Below are positions 29,529 through 37,857 of a stretch of 37,857 nt of DNA, one piece after another. The number at the start of each line of letters is the position of its first letter. The first letter of the stretch is position 1. A model generated the notes under the pieces. The model ran no database searches. It was given only the letters and a program-made list of their open reading frames with translations, and was not told the origin of the DNA. Position numbers and translations under genes: made by a program. This DNA comes from CAZCEC01 sp964497615 (GTDB lineage: Bacteria > Chloroflexota > Anaerolineae > Anaerolineales > UBA6663), in contig CAZCEC010000065.1 of NCBI GenBank assembly GCA_964497615.1, positions 1 through 37,857 of the forward strand, given 5' to 3'.

Positions 29529-31865
29529 ATGCCACTTCAAGTCGGATCCATCCTCAGCGAACGTTATCGCATCACCGGCATCCTGGGGCAGGGCGGCATG
29601 GGCGCCGTCTACCTGGCGGTGGACGAGAGCCTGGGCGTGCCCTGCGCCGTCAAGGAGAACCTGAACTTCTCGCCCGAGAGCGAGCGGCTGTTCCGGCGCG
29701 AGGCCAACCTGCTGGCCGCCCTGCGCCACGCCCATCTGCCGCGCGTCACCAACCACTTCGTGCTGGGCAGCCAGCAGTACCTGGTGATGGACTACGTGGA
29801 GGGCGAGGACTTGAAGGCGCGGCTGGAACGGCAGGGCGCCCTGCCCGAGCCGCTGGTGGTGGCCTGGGCCTCGCAGCTCTGCGATGCGCTGGCCTATTTG
29901 CACGGCCTCAACCCGCCCGTCATCCACCGCGATATCAAGCCCGCCAACATCAAGCTCACGCCCACCGGCGAAGTGATCCTGGTGGACTTCGGGGTGGCCA
30001 AGCCCACCTCGGTGGACCAGAAGACCGCCACCAACACGATGGCGTTCACGCCGGGCTTCACCCCGCCCGAGCAGTATGGCCTGGGCAAGCCGGACGCGCG
30101 CGTGGACCAATACGCCCTTGCCGCCACGCTTTATACCCTGCTCACCGGCCAGTCGCCGCCAGACAGCGTGGAGCGCCTGCTGGGTAACGCGGCCCTGGCG
30201 CCGCCCCAGGCGCTGCGGCCCGAGCTATCAGCCGCTGTGACCGCCGCCATCACCAAGGCGCTGGCGGTGCAGCCGGAGGACCGCTTCCCCGACATCACGG
30301 CCTTCAAGCAGGCCTTGCTGGACCAGGCCGCGCCCGGGGCGATGGCGACCATGATGGAGCGCGGCCCGCATGTTACGCCAGCCGGCGGCCCAACGGTTGG
30401 GCGCCCGCCTGCCACCGGCCCGCTGGTGGGCGGAGAAACCGTGGTGCACGGAGGCCGCAGCGCGCCGCCCGGCACCGGGCCGCTTGCCGGCGGCCGCCCC
30501 GTGGACGGCGCCACCGTCCGGCGGGAGGCGGTGGAGGGCCACCCGCCGCCCACGATGATGGAAGTGCCGGCCGCGTTCCCGCCTGCGGCCGCGCCGCCCC
30601 CAGCCACGGGCGCGCTGCCCGTAGCGGAACCAATCTCCGCACCGGCGCCCGCCAAGGCCCGGCCGGGATGGGTGAAGTGGGCAGGCATCGGCTGCCTGAT
30701 TGTGGTGCTGGGCGGGGCGGCGCTGGCCGGCGGGAGCGCCCTGGGCCTGGCCCTGGGGCAGCAGTCACCGACGCCGACCATGACTCAGGCGCCGACCGAG
30801 GCCGCTACGGCCACGGCGCCCATCGTCGTGGAAGTGACCGACACCGAGGCCCCGCCGCCCAGTGACACGCTCGCGCCAGAAGAACCCTCCGCCACGCCGC
30901 CAGCCACCGACACGCCCGCGCCAGAAGTTACACCCACAGAGACGGCCACCCTGGAGCCAAGCGCCACGCCAACCGCGGCGGGCACGCAGATTGGCAGCGG
31001 CGGGCGGCTGGCCTTCATCAGCGACCGGGATGGGCAGTTCTTCCAGGTGTACACGATGAACGCGGACGGGAGCGACGTGCAGCAGTTGACGACCGACCCG
31101 ACCGACAAGTGGAGCCCGGACTGGGATTTTAACGGGACGCAGTTGGCGTGGAGCACCGACGGCACGCGGCTGATCTACGTGGCCGATGGGGGCGGGGGCA
31201 ACGGCCTGGACCTGTGGATGATCAACGCCGACGGCACCGACCCGCAGAACCTCACCAACGCGCCGGGTGACGACTTCCAGCCGAACTGGTGCGGAGAGGA
31301 GAACTTGTGGTGGGCGTCCACCCGCATCCAGGGCGTGCACCAGATTTTCGGGATCACGCTCTCCAGCCTGGCGCAGGGCTTCCGGCCGTTCAACTTCAGC
31401 GGGACGCACAACAACCCGCGCGAGTTCGACCCCTTTGCCTATCCGGGCTGCGAGCGGCTGGTGTTCACCTCCACGCTTGATGGGCCGAATGAGATCTGGC
31501 GCTACTGGCCGGACTGCGAGGAGTGTTACCGGAAGGTGCGCACCTATAAGGAGGAGGGCGGCCGCGCGGAAGAGCCGGCGCTTTCGCCGGATGGGACGCT
31601 GATGGCCTATACGCGGGTGCTGGGCGGGGCCATCGAGGTGGTGGTGGCGGACGTGGCCGACCGGGTGACGAACGTGCAACTGACCAGCAGCCTGAACAAC
31701 TTCAGCGCGCAGTGGAGCCCGGACGGGCAGTGGCTGACGTTCGTCTCGCTGCGCGATGGCAACCGCGAGGTGTATGTGATGACCATCGCGGGGACGAGCC
31801 AGACGAACTTAACGAACAACCCGGCGACGGACACGGACCCGGTGTGGCAGCCGCGGCTGCCCTAG
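29529..31865 (+). CDS. transmembrane Ser/Thr kinase with TolB/PD40-type beta-propeller
   Basis: 778 residues. Kinase domain (about 12-275): GQGGMGAVYLA, VK at 41-42, HRDIKPANIKL (133 on), DFGVAK (153 on), TPPEQYG. A Pro/Ala-rich juxtamembrane linker is followed by one membrane helix (about 385-407) and a Thr/Pro-rich stalk. The extracellular half has repeated LAFISDRDG, MNADGSDVQQLT, MINADGTDPQNLTN and LSPDG/WSPDG blocks typical of PD40/TolB propellers. It would sense an external ligand and phosphorylate cytoplasmic proteins. The FHA protein and PP2C phosphatase at 21220-24218 are plausible partners. A bidirectional terminator follows. Confidence 0.94.
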   Translation: MPLQVGSILSERYRITGILGQGGMGAVYLAVDESLGVPCAVKENLNFSPESERLFRREANLLAALRHAHLPRVTNHFVLGSQQYLVMDYVEGEDLKARLERQGALPEPLVVAWASQLCDALAYLHGLNPPVIHRDIKPANIKLTPTGEVILVDFGVAKPTSVDQKTATNTMAFTPGFTPPEQYGLGKPDARVDQYALAATLYTLLTGQSPPDSVERLLGNAALAPPQALRPELSAAVTAAITKALAVQPEDRFPDITAFKQALLDQAAPGAMATMMERGPHVTPAGGPTVGRPPATGPLVGGETVVHGGRSAPPGTGPLAGGRPVDGATVRREAVEGHPPPTMMEVPAAFPPAAAPPPATGALPVAEPISAPAPAKARPGWVKWAGIGCLIVVLGGAALAGGSALGLALGQQSPTPTMTQAPTEAATATAPIVVEVTDTEAPPPSDTLAPEEPSATPPATDTPAPEVTPTETATLEPSATPTAAGTQIGSGGRLAFISDRDGQFFQVYTMNADGSDVQQLTTDPTDKWSPDWDFNGTQLAWSTDGTRLIYVADGGGGNGLDLWMINADGTDPQNLTNAPGDDFQPNWCGEENLWWASTRIQGVHQIFGITLSSLAQGFRPFNFSGTHNNPREFDPFAYPGCERLVFTSTLDGPNEIWRYWPDCEECYRKVRTYKEEGGRAEEPALSPDGTLMAYTRVLGGAIEVVVADVADRVTNVQLTSSLNNFSAQWSPDGQWLTFVSLRDGNREVYVMTIAGTSQTNLTNNPATDTDPVWQPRLP

Positions 31866-31886
31866 ATACCTGAGCGCCCCAGAACG

Positions 31887-31922
31887 AAAAGGACCCCGGC
31901 GCGGGCGCGCCGGGGTCCTTTT
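31887..31922. terminator. bidirectional intrinsic terminator
   Basis: AAAAGGACCCCGGCGC (31887-31902) and its exact reverse complement (31907-31922), with T runs on both strands. It separates the convergent kinase and cold-shock genes. Confidence 0.93.
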
Positions 31923-31944
31923 TGGGTTTTGCGTGGACGTAGTC

Positions 31945-32154
31945 TTAGACCTTGACGACGTTGGCGGCCTGGAGGCCCTTGGGGCCCTTCTGGATCGAGA
32001 ACTCGACCTTCTGGCCCTCTTCCAGGTTGCGATAGCCGTCGCCCTGGATGGCGGAGAAGTGGACGAAGACGTCCTCGCCGCCTTCGCGGGCGATGAAGCC
32101 ATAGCCCTTGGCGCCATTGAACCACTTGACGGTGCCGACGATGCGCTCGTTCAT
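31945..32154 (-). CDS. cold-shock domain protein
   Basis: 69 residues, one CSD. The RNA-binding motifs KGYGFI (RNP1, 16-21) and VFVHF (RNP2, about 29-33) are intact, and VKWFNGAKGYGFIA is standard. It binds single-stranded RNA/DNA and works as an RNA chaperone. GAGGAGG lies just before the ATG. The gene has its own promoter and a leader of about 150 nt with an attenuator-like hairpin, a feature often associated with regulated csp genes. Confidence 0.97.
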   Translation of the reverse strand: MNERIVGTVKWFNGAKGYGFIAREGGEDVFVHFSAIQGDGYRNLEEGQKVEFSIQKGPKGLQAANVVKV

Positions 32155-32223
32155 TGTGTTGCCTCCTCAGGCAAGAAAAAAAGGTGTTGATGTTAGGCGC
32201 TTTGGTTCTGCCATCGGAGTGGT

Positions 32224-32265
32224 AAAAACAAAACGACCCCGCGGGATACAGCAGCCGCGGGTCGT
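32224..32265 (-). promoter_or_regulatory. attenuator-like hairpin in the csp leader
   Basis: On the minus strand ACGACCCGCGG (32255-32265) pairs with CCGCGGGGTCGT (32233-32244), one bulged G, followed by TTTTGTTTT (32224-32232). It has terminator form but lies between the csp promoter and csp. It would also stop read-through from the response-regulator operon. Confidence 0.68.
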
Positions 32266-32311
32266 TGCTTTCCTACGTCCAACGAGAACTTACTTGCATC
32301 CTACGGGTGGA

Positions 32312-32340
32312 ATATTATCGGAGAAGACGTAAGGAGTCAA
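32312..32340 (-). promoter_or_regulatory. promoter of the cold-shock gene
   Basis: TTGACT (32335-32340), 17-bp spacer, TAATAT (32312-32317) on the minus strand, 16 bp beyond the response-regulator stop. Confidence 0.78.
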
Positions 32341-32355
32341 GTGGAAAGAGGCAGC

Positions 32356-32982
32356 CTACACCAGCCCCCGCCGCCGGGCGATGTCGGCGGCCTGGGTGCG
32401 GTTTTCGGCCTGGAGCTTGCCGAGGACGTTGGAGACGTGGTTCTTGACGGTGCCCTCGGTGATGACGAGCTTGTCGGCGATGTCGCGGTTGGAGAGGCCC
32501 TGGGCCAGCAGGACGAGGACCTCGCGCTCGCGGTCGGAGAGGGCTTCCAGGGGCTGGGATTGCGGGTGCATGAGCTCGCGCAAGGCGCGCGAGGCGATCT
32601 CCGGCTGGATGAAGGCTTCGCCGGCATAGACGCGGCGGATGGTGGCGATGAGCTGGTCGGCGGGGGTGTCCTTGAGCAGGTAACCCAGCGCGCCGGCCCG
32701 CACGCCCTGATAGACGTAGTCGTCGCGGTCGAAGGTGGTGAGGATGATCAGGCGCGCCTCCGGCCACTCGCGGGTGATCGTGGCGGTGGCCTCGACGCCG
32801 TTCAGGCCCGGCATCTGCACGTCCATCAGGATGACGTCGGGGCGCAGTTCGAGGGCGCGCTGCACGCCTTCTTCGCCGCTGGCGGCCTCGCCGACGACCT
32901 CCAGCCCCGGCTCCAGCTCGAGGATGGTGCGCAGGCCGTGGCGCATGAGGGTTTGGTCTTCGACGATGAGGATTCTAATCAT
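32356..32982 (-). CDS. NarL/LuxR-family response regulator
   Basis: 208 residues from ATG 32982. Receiver domain MIRILIVEDQTLMRHGLRTI with phospho-acceptor Asp54 in VILMDVQMPG and Lys in LLKDTP. C-terminal LuxR-type helix-turn-helix (about 145-205): LSDREREVLVLLAQGLSNRDIADKL, TEGTVKNHVSNVLGKL. It partners the histidine kinase just upstream. A longer frame from 33087 only adds repeat-encoded residues and is rejected. No good ribosome site precedes ATG 32982; the 194-nt gap to the kinase gene is filled by a hairpin repeat. Confidence 0.95.
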   Translation of the reverse strand: MIRILIVEDQTLMRHGLRTILELEPGLEVVGEAASGEEGVQRALELRPDVILMDVQMPGLNGVEATATITREWPEARLIILTTFDRDDYVYQGVRAGALGYLLKDTPADQLIATIRRVYAGEAFIQPEIASRALRELMHPQSQPLEALSDREREVLVLLAQGLSNRDIADKLVITEGTVKNHVSNVLGKLQAENRTQAADIARRRGLV

Positions 32983-33024
32983 GCTGAAGGGCGTGACGAC
33001 AGACGACGGACGACCGAAGGACAT

Positions 33025-33178
33025 GACGAAGGACGAACGACGAAAGACGGATGGGAGACGGGACAGCGGACGGTCGAAGGCCGACAACCGAAGGCAGGAA
33101 TACGCTGTAAGGTAATGGGACGCGAATCAGGGAAGGGCGGCATGTTCGGCTTTCGTCTTTCGTCCTTCGTCGTTCGTC
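33025..33178. repeat. GACGAAGG-family inverted repeat between kinase and regulator genes
   Basis: Left arm GACGAAGGACGAACGACGAA (from 33025), right arm CTTTCGTCTTTCGTCCTTCG (from 33150), about 100 bp apart. The right arm runs into the histidine-kinase stop codon. Confidence 0.8.
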
Positions 33179-34451
33179 AGATGAGCGGCACGCTCGCTTC
33201 AACGGTCAGGCCGTCAAGGTTAGTCAGGGTCAGTTGGCCGCCGAGGCCCTCGAGGCGTTCGCGCAAGCCGTGCAAGCCATAGTGGCCGGGCGGCGGCAGG
33301 CCGGCGCCGGGCGAGGGCGGGCCGGCGTCGGGCAGCGGGCCGAGGGCGCGGGCCGGCAGGCCGCGGCCGTCGTCGCGCACGCGCAGGACGGCGAGGGCGG
33401 GGGCAACTTCCAAGTGGAGGTCCACATGGCGGGCAGTGGCGTGGCGCTCGATGTTGGTGAGCGACTCCTGGGCCACGCGCCACAGGGTTTCGGCCACGGC
33501 CGGGGTCAGTCGCGCTGCGCCATCTGCAATGCGGCAGGTGATGTTCAGCCCGGTGCGCTGGCCGGTGTCCACCGCCAGGGTGCGCAGAGCGTCGGGCAGG
33601 GGGCGGTCGCCCAGGCCGGGGGCGCGCAGGCCGGCCAGGGAGCGGCGCAATTCGTCCATGGCGGCGCGGGTGACGCCCTTGAGCGCGTCCACTTGCTCGG
33701 CGGCGCGGTCCGGGTCCACGCGATACAGGCGCTGGATGGCCTCCAACTGCACGGAGATAGCGACCAGGGCGTGACCGAGGCTGTCGTGCAGGTCGCGGGC
33801 CAGGCGCTCGCGCTCGCGCAGGGCGGCGAGCTCGGCGTCGTGCTCGCGGGCGGCTTCGAGCGCGGCCTGGGCGGCGCGCAATTCCTGCACCAGGGCGCCG
33901 CGCTGGCTGCTGGTGCGGGTGACGTAGTACACGAACAGGTAGAAGACGATGGTGGAAGCCCAACTCAGGAGGGGACCAATGAATTCGCCGGTGGTGAAGA
34001 TCGAGAAATCGAGGTCGCGGCCCAGGCCAACGACGAGGGTGAAAATCACCAGGGTGCCGGGCACGGCCACGAGCGGAGGCAGCACGCCGAACATCTGCCC
34101 GAAGTAGGCCATACCCACCCAGCCAAAGTCTGCGGCGATCCACCATTCGACCAGCCACAGGGCAATGCTGCCGAGAAAGTAGACGGCCAGCCGCCAGTTG
34201 GGGAGGGGCCAGCGGTCGGTGAGGATGAAGTTCCACAGATAGAGCGCTGCCTGGCCCAGCACGAGCACGGTCAGGGCGGCTTCGCGCCAGCCGAGCGCCG
34301 CGCGCGCCTGCCACAGGGTCAGCCCCAGTATTAGCGCCAGCACGCCCAGGTAGACCACGTGCCAGAAGGTGATATACCACCTGAACAGGCGCGGGGGCAG
34401 GGGCGTGTCGTGGCCGAGGTCGGCGGGGGGGCGGGGCTGCGTCATGCGCAT
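33177..34451 (-). CDS. DesK/NarX-type sensor histidine kinase
   Basis: 424 residues. The N-terminal half has five or six membrane helices with short loops (an intramembrane-sensing layout). A coiled coil (about 185-215) leads into the HisKA_3 box ERERLARDLHDSLGHAL with His222. The HATPase domain shows VAQESLTNIERHA, RVRDDGRGLP and HYGLHGLRERLEGLGGQL. It autophosphorylates and passes phosphate to the regulator downstream. It sits directly after the ABC-2 genes, an order known from DesKR-type modules. Two ATGs (34451, 34445) are both just after the -10, so the local transcript would be leaderless. The stop overlaps a repeat arm. Confidence 0.95.
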   Translation of the reverse strand: MRMTQPRPPADLGHDTPLPPRLFRWYITFWHVVYLGVLALILGLTLWQARAALGWREAALTVLVLGQAALYLWNFILTDRWPLPNWRLAVYFLGSIALWLVEWWIAADFGWVGMAYFGQMFGVLPPLVAVPGTLVIFTLVVGLGRDLDFSIFTTGEFIGPLLSWASTIVFYLFVYYVTRTSSQRGALVQELRAAQAALEAAREHDAELAALRERERLARDLHDSLGHALVAISVQLEAIQRLYRVDPDRAAEQVDALKGVTRAAMDELRRSLAGLRAPGLGDRPLPDALRTLAVDTGQRTGLNITCRIADGAARLTPAVAETLWRVAQESLTNIERHATARHVDLHLEVAPALAVLRVRDDGRGLPARALGPLPDAGPPSPGAGLPPPGHYGLHGLRERLEGLGGQLTLTNLDGLTVEASVPLI

Positions 34452-34454
34452 CCT

Positions 34455-34460
34455 ATTATA
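34455..34460 (-). promoter_or_regulatory. -10 of an internal histidine-kinase promoter
   Basis: TATAAT on the minus strand, 3 bp before ATG 34451. The -35 region falls in the left arm of the large palindrome at 34469-34508. Confidence 0.55.
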
Positions 34461-34468
34461 TACAGCCA

Positions 34469-34508
34469 GGGGTCATGACAGTTGCCGGCTGACAATTGTC
34501 ATGACCCC
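34469..34508. promoter_or_regulatory. large palindrome over the histidine-kinase promoter
   Basis: GGGGTCATGACAGTTG (34469-34484) and CAATTGTCATGACCCC (34493-34508) are 16-bp arms with one mismatch, 8 bp apart. There is no T-tract. It overlaps the expected -35 region, as an operator for the cognate regulator or a repressor would. Confidence 0.62.
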
Positions 34509-34527
34509 GGCTTTCATGGACCGGTCG

Positions 34528-35256
34528 TCAGGCGCGCGGGTCCCACTTGAAGAGGCGCCCGGCCGCGAGGGTAGCGGCGATGCCATAGACGGCCAGCAGG
34601 CCCAGGTGCCGCAGCCAGTTCGGGTCCAGCGCGCCATCGAGCAGGGGGGTGCGGACGAGCTGGGTGACGGCGTAGGACGGCAGGTAGGGCACGACGTTCT
34701 GGAGCCAGGCCGGCAGCATGTCCAGCGGGAAGATCATGTCGCTGATGAACATGAGGCCGAAGTAAATGGTCATGCCCGCGCCGGTGGCGGCGCCGGCTTT
34801 GGGCGCGACGCCGCTGATGATCTGCCCCAGAGCCAGGAAGGTGAGGGCGCCGGCCAGGATCATGGGCAGACCCAGGGCCAGGCCGCTGGCCGTGAGGGGC
34901 ATGCCGTAGAACACGACCGCCATCAGCAGGATAAGGCCGCCTTGGGTCAGCCCGAGCAGCAGGTTGACGACGAGGTAGGCGCCGAGCAACTGCGCGGCCG
35001 GCATGGGCGTGGCCCGCAGGCGGCGCAGGATGCCCTTCTCGCGCATCTCGACCAGCATGGCCGAGCCGCCCACCAGCCCGAAGCTGAGGGCATTGAGCAC
35101 GATAACACCGGGCGTCATCCAGGTCATGGCGTCGCTCATGATGATGCCATAAATGGCCATCAGGAAAACGGGAAAGGCGAAGTTCCAGAACAGCACCTCG
35201 CGGGTGCGGAGGTGGATGAGGAACATGGCTTTGGTGAAGATGAGAAAGCGTTGCAT
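34528..35256 (-). CDS. ABC-2 type transporter permease
   Basis: 242 residues with six predicted membrane helices. The start FTKAMFLIHLRTREVLFWNFAFPVFLMAIYG and the central VEMREKGILRRLRATPM cytoplasmic loop are typical of ABC-2 export permeases. FPLDMLPAWLQNVVPYLPSYAVTQLVR before the last helix is a family mark. AGGAG lies six bases before the ATG. With the ATPase two genes upstream it would form an exporter, often for drugs, lipids or antimicrobial peptides; substrate unknown. Confidence 0.93.
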   Translation of the reverse strand: MQRFLIFTKAMFLIHLRTREVLFWNFAFPVFLMAIYGIIMSDAMTWMTPGVIVLNALSFGLVGGSAMLVEMREKGILRRLRATPMPAAQLLGAYLVVNLLLGLTQGGLILLMAVVFYGMPLTASGLALGLPMILAGALTFLALGQIISGVAPKAGAATGAGMTIYFGLMFISDMIFPLDMLPAWLQNVVPYLPSYAVTQLVRTPLLDGALDPNWLRHLGLLAVYGIAATLAAGRLFKWDPRA

Positions 35257-35265
35257 CAGAGTCTC

Positions 35266-35769
35266 CTATTTCTGAGCCACCACCGCGCCGGACAACAGGT
35301 CCGGCACGGATTGGCGGCGCGGGGTGAGGGCGGCGGCGGCCACGTACAGGCCCAGCAGGACGTAGACGGCGATGAGGCCGGGGCGCAGGCCTGCGTTCGG
35401 GTCGAACCAGATGGGCGTGGGTAACAACAAAGTGGCGTGCGTCAGCTCCCACGGCAGCAGCTTGAAGACAGTGCGCAAGGCGGCCTGGCCCCAGGTGAGG
35501 CGGCCGCCGCGCGCGCTTTCGACGCGCAGGCCCAGCCGGCGCTTGCCGACGGTGGCGCCGCTGAAGTGATCCAGCGCGATGAAGTAGAGCCAGGCCGGCA
35601 GCGAGACCGTCGCCAGCACCCAGGCCTCGACTTGCCAGCCGAGGGCGGCGGGCGGCAGGCCCACGCCCAGCAGGCGCAGCGCGCCCTGGGTGACCAGGAC
35701 AGCCCCGGCCAGCAGGGCCACGTCGAGCAGGTAGGCCGCGGCGCGGCGGGCGAGGTAGGCGGCCACCAT
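35266..35769 (-). CDS. RDD-family membrane protein
   Basis: 167 residues from ATG 35769 (TTG 35772 also possible). The RDD domain shows YLARRAAAYLLDVALLAG in helix 1, then DHFSGATVGKRRLGLRVESARGGRLTWGQAALRTV, and a C-terminal SVPDLLSGAVV. Here the usual R-D-D motif reads R...LLD. Three or four helices are predicted. Function is unsettled; some members are ion antiporters. It lies between the ABC ATPase and permease genes with almost no gap, suggesting it belongs to the transporter module. Confidence 0.87.
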   Translation of the reverse strand: MVAAYLARRAAAYLLDVALLAGAVLVTQGALRLLGVGLPPAALGWQVEAWVLATVSLPAWLYFIALDHFSGATVGKRRLGLRVESARGGRLTWGQAALRTVFKLLPWELTHATLLLPTPIWFDPNAGLRPGLIAVYVLLGLYVAAAALTPRRQSVPDLLSGAVVAQK

Positions 35770-35772
35770 CAA

Positions 35773-36711
35773 TCAGTCCTCGGCCAGCGCACGGCCGGTG
35801 AGCTTGAGAAAGACATCTTCCAGGTTCGGCTGGCGCAGGATGACGTCGCTCAGGCTGCGGCCCAGGCGCGCGGCCAGGTCGTGCAGGGCCGCCATCGTCG
35901 CCTGCGGCTCGGCGGTCTCCAGTTCCAGGTGCTGGCCGCTGTAGCGGGCGGTGCGCACGCCGGGCAGGGCGCGCGCCTGCTCCAGGGGCAGTTCCACCGC
36001 GGCCTTGAGCACGGGGTTGGCCTTCATACCCGCGATCAGGCGGGCAGGCGTATCGCAGGCCACGATCCGGCCCTGGTCGATGATGGCCACGCGCCCGGCC
36101 AGGGCCTCGGCCTCTTCCATCGCGTGGGTGGTGAGGACGACGGTGCGGCCGTCGTCGTGCAGTTGGCGGATGTTGTCCCACACAGCGCGGCGGGCGTGCG
36201 GGTCCAGGGCGGCGGTCGGCTCGTCCAGCAGGACGATGCGCGGGTTGTTGGCCACCGCCAGGGCCAGGGCCAGGCGCTGCTGCTGGCCGCCGGAGAGCCG
36301 CCGGGCCAGCTTGCGGCTGTGCTCGGTGAGGCTAAAGCGGGCCAGCAGGGCGGCGCTCTGGGCGGGGGTGGGAAAGACCTCGTACAGGGCCGAGTAGACC
36401 TCGATCAACTCGGACACGGTGAGGTCGTCCAGCAAGGCGGTCTTTTGCAGTTGGATGCCAAGCTGGCGCTTGGCGAGGTCGGGGGCGCGCTGGACGTCGT
36501 GGCCGGCCACGCGCACCCGGCCCTGCTCGGGCCGGTGCAGGCCCTCCACGCTCGCCAACAGGGTGCTCTTGCCGGCGCCATTGGGCCCCAGCAGGCCGAA
36601 GATTTCGCCGGACTGGACGGTCAGGCTGACCTCGCGCAGGGCTTCCACGCGGCGCGGGCCGCGCCCATAGGCGGCGGACACATTCTCGATCTCGATCATT
36701 GGCTCGGTCAT
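35773..36711 (-). CDS. ABC transporter ATP-binding protein
   Basis: 312 residues. Walker A GPNGAGKST (42-50), a Q-loop at IQLQKTALLDDLTV, signature LSGGQQQRLALALA, Walker B IVLLDEPTAALD, and His in TTHAMEEAEAL. A C-terminal extension of about 90 residues (ending QPNLEDVFLKLTGRAL) is typical of ABC-2 export ATPases of the DrrA/YadG type. GGGAG before the ATG serves as ribosome site. First gene of the minus-strand module ATPase-RDD-permease-kinase-regulator. No strong promoter was found upstream. Confidence 0.95.
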   Translation of the reverse strand: MTEPMIEIENVSAAYGRGPRRVEALREVSLTVQSGEIFGLLGPNGAGKSTLLASVEGLHRPEQGRVRVAGHDVQRAPDLAKRQLGIQLQKTALLDDLTVSELIEVYSALYEVFPTPAQSAALLARFSLTEHSRKLARRLSGGQQQRLALALAVANNPRIVLLDEPTAALDPHARRAVWDNIRQLHDDGRTVVLTTHAMEEAEALAGRVAIIDQGRIVACDTPARLIAGMKANPVLKAAVELPLEQARALPGVRTARYSGQHLELETAEPQATMAALHDLAARLGRSLSDVILRQPNLEDVFLKLTGRALAED

Positions 36712-36875
36712 GGTTGTCTCCCGTGGCCCACCGGTCGTGGGATGGCTGTAGATTAGGGCAAGGGGCGGGCGGGGACGAGGCCCGGGGGAGAGAACCTGGG
36801 CATGACTTTTGGCATAAGCCGGGAGGTGCCGGCGGGCACAAGCGGATTCTGCCCCTATTCGCGCCCGGCGCTTCG

Positions 36876-36884
36876 TGGTAAGAT
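36876..36884 (+). promoter_or_regulatory. extended -10 promoter of typA
   Basis: TG-G-TAAGAT (hexamer 36879-36884), giving a leader of about 80 nt. No clear -35. The stretch 36712-36875 holds no recognisable gene. Confidence 0.5.
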
Positions 36885-36926
36885 TTCGCCGCTGCCCTCG
36901 CCGGGCGGCGCATGGAAGTCGAACCG

Positions 36927-36951
36927 CCTCGGTCCGCAGTCCTGACCGAGG
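36927..36951 (+). other. hairpin in the typA leader
   Basis: CCTCGGTC (36927-36934) and GACCGAGG (36944-36951), a perfect 8-bp stem followed by CTTTGCG. It ends 20 nt before the start codon. The tail is too weak for a strong terminator. Confidence 0.5.
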
Positions 36952-36971
36952 CTTTGCGTTATGGACATGGA

Positions 36972-37857
<886 letters not shown>

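Noticed and set aside
32982..33087. N-terminal extension of the response regulator
   Set aside because: The 35 extra residues are encoded by the GACGAAGG repeat; receiver domains start at MIRILIVEDQ.
33234..34334. 366-residue plus-strand ORF
   Set aside because: Antisense shadow of the histidine kinase gene.

Overview
A high-GC bacterial chromosome segment. I infer a member of the Chloroflexota (Anaerolineae-like). The basis is the mix of a Ser/Thr kinase, FHA and PP2C signalling set, HyuA/HyuB proteins, LysM/lamin-tail and RDD membrane proteins, a Gram-positive-type LexA box and abundant short hairpin repeats. This is a judgement from gene content; placing the 16S gene in a tree would settle it. 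Stop codons are standard and GTG/TTG starts occur.

Layout. Bases 1-2012 hold a minus-strand rRNA operon (promoter, leader with hairpins, 16S, tRNA-Ile(GAU), truncated tRNA-Ala; 23S would lie off the left edge). Bases 2044-5069 are a minus-strand dnaX-ybaB-VOC-recR cluster. Bases 5140-7340 hold tatA, a DUF1992 gene, a LysM/lamin-tail protein and a NYN-type nuclease. Bases 7340-8545 contain a structured, gene-poor stretch followed by a CAU-anticodon tRNA gene split by a group I intron. The intron carries an HNH endonuclease gene on the opposite strand. Bases 8660-11610 are an overlapping serC-serA-MBL hydrolase operon. Bases 11611-12172 are a repeat array plus an SOS-type promoter. Then come a Ca2+-type P-ATPase (12623-15547, minus), the xpt-guaA purine salvage operon, a membrane protein, and hyuA/hyuB separated by a VWA-FHA protein and a PP2C phosphatase. 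An AbrB/PIN toxin-antitoxin pair, a small HD (p)ppGpp-hydrolase-like gene, a thioredoxin-like lipoprotein interrupted by an in-frame UGA, an MFS transporter and a Ser/Thr kinase follow. On the minus strand lie a cold-shock gene and an ABC-transporter/RDD/two-component operon. The window ends inside typA/bipA.

The most notable observations are these. (1) The UGA in the thioredoxin-like gene sits where the first Cys of a C-x-x-C motif belongs. A 7-bp stem-loop at the spacing expected of a bacterial SECIS follows it, so this is a candidate selenoprotein. (2) The tRNA group I intron has recognisable P, Q, R and S core elements and an antisense HNH gene whose stop codon straddles the 5' splice site. 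(3) Families of heptamer-type inverted repeats have invaded the window, including apparent in-frame insertions in guaA (twice) and hyuA. (4) A LexA-type box lies inside a near-consensus promoter that reads into a 9-bp repeat array able to encode a collagen-like tract. (5) A 240-nt highly structured region is bounded by direct repeats.

Functional links: xpt and guaA together convert xanthine to GMP. serC and serA are two steps of serine synthesis. The kinase, phosphatase and FHA protein form a plausible Ser/Thr phosphorylation circuit. The ABC transporter and its histidine kinase/response regulator look like a self-contained stress-sensing or export module.
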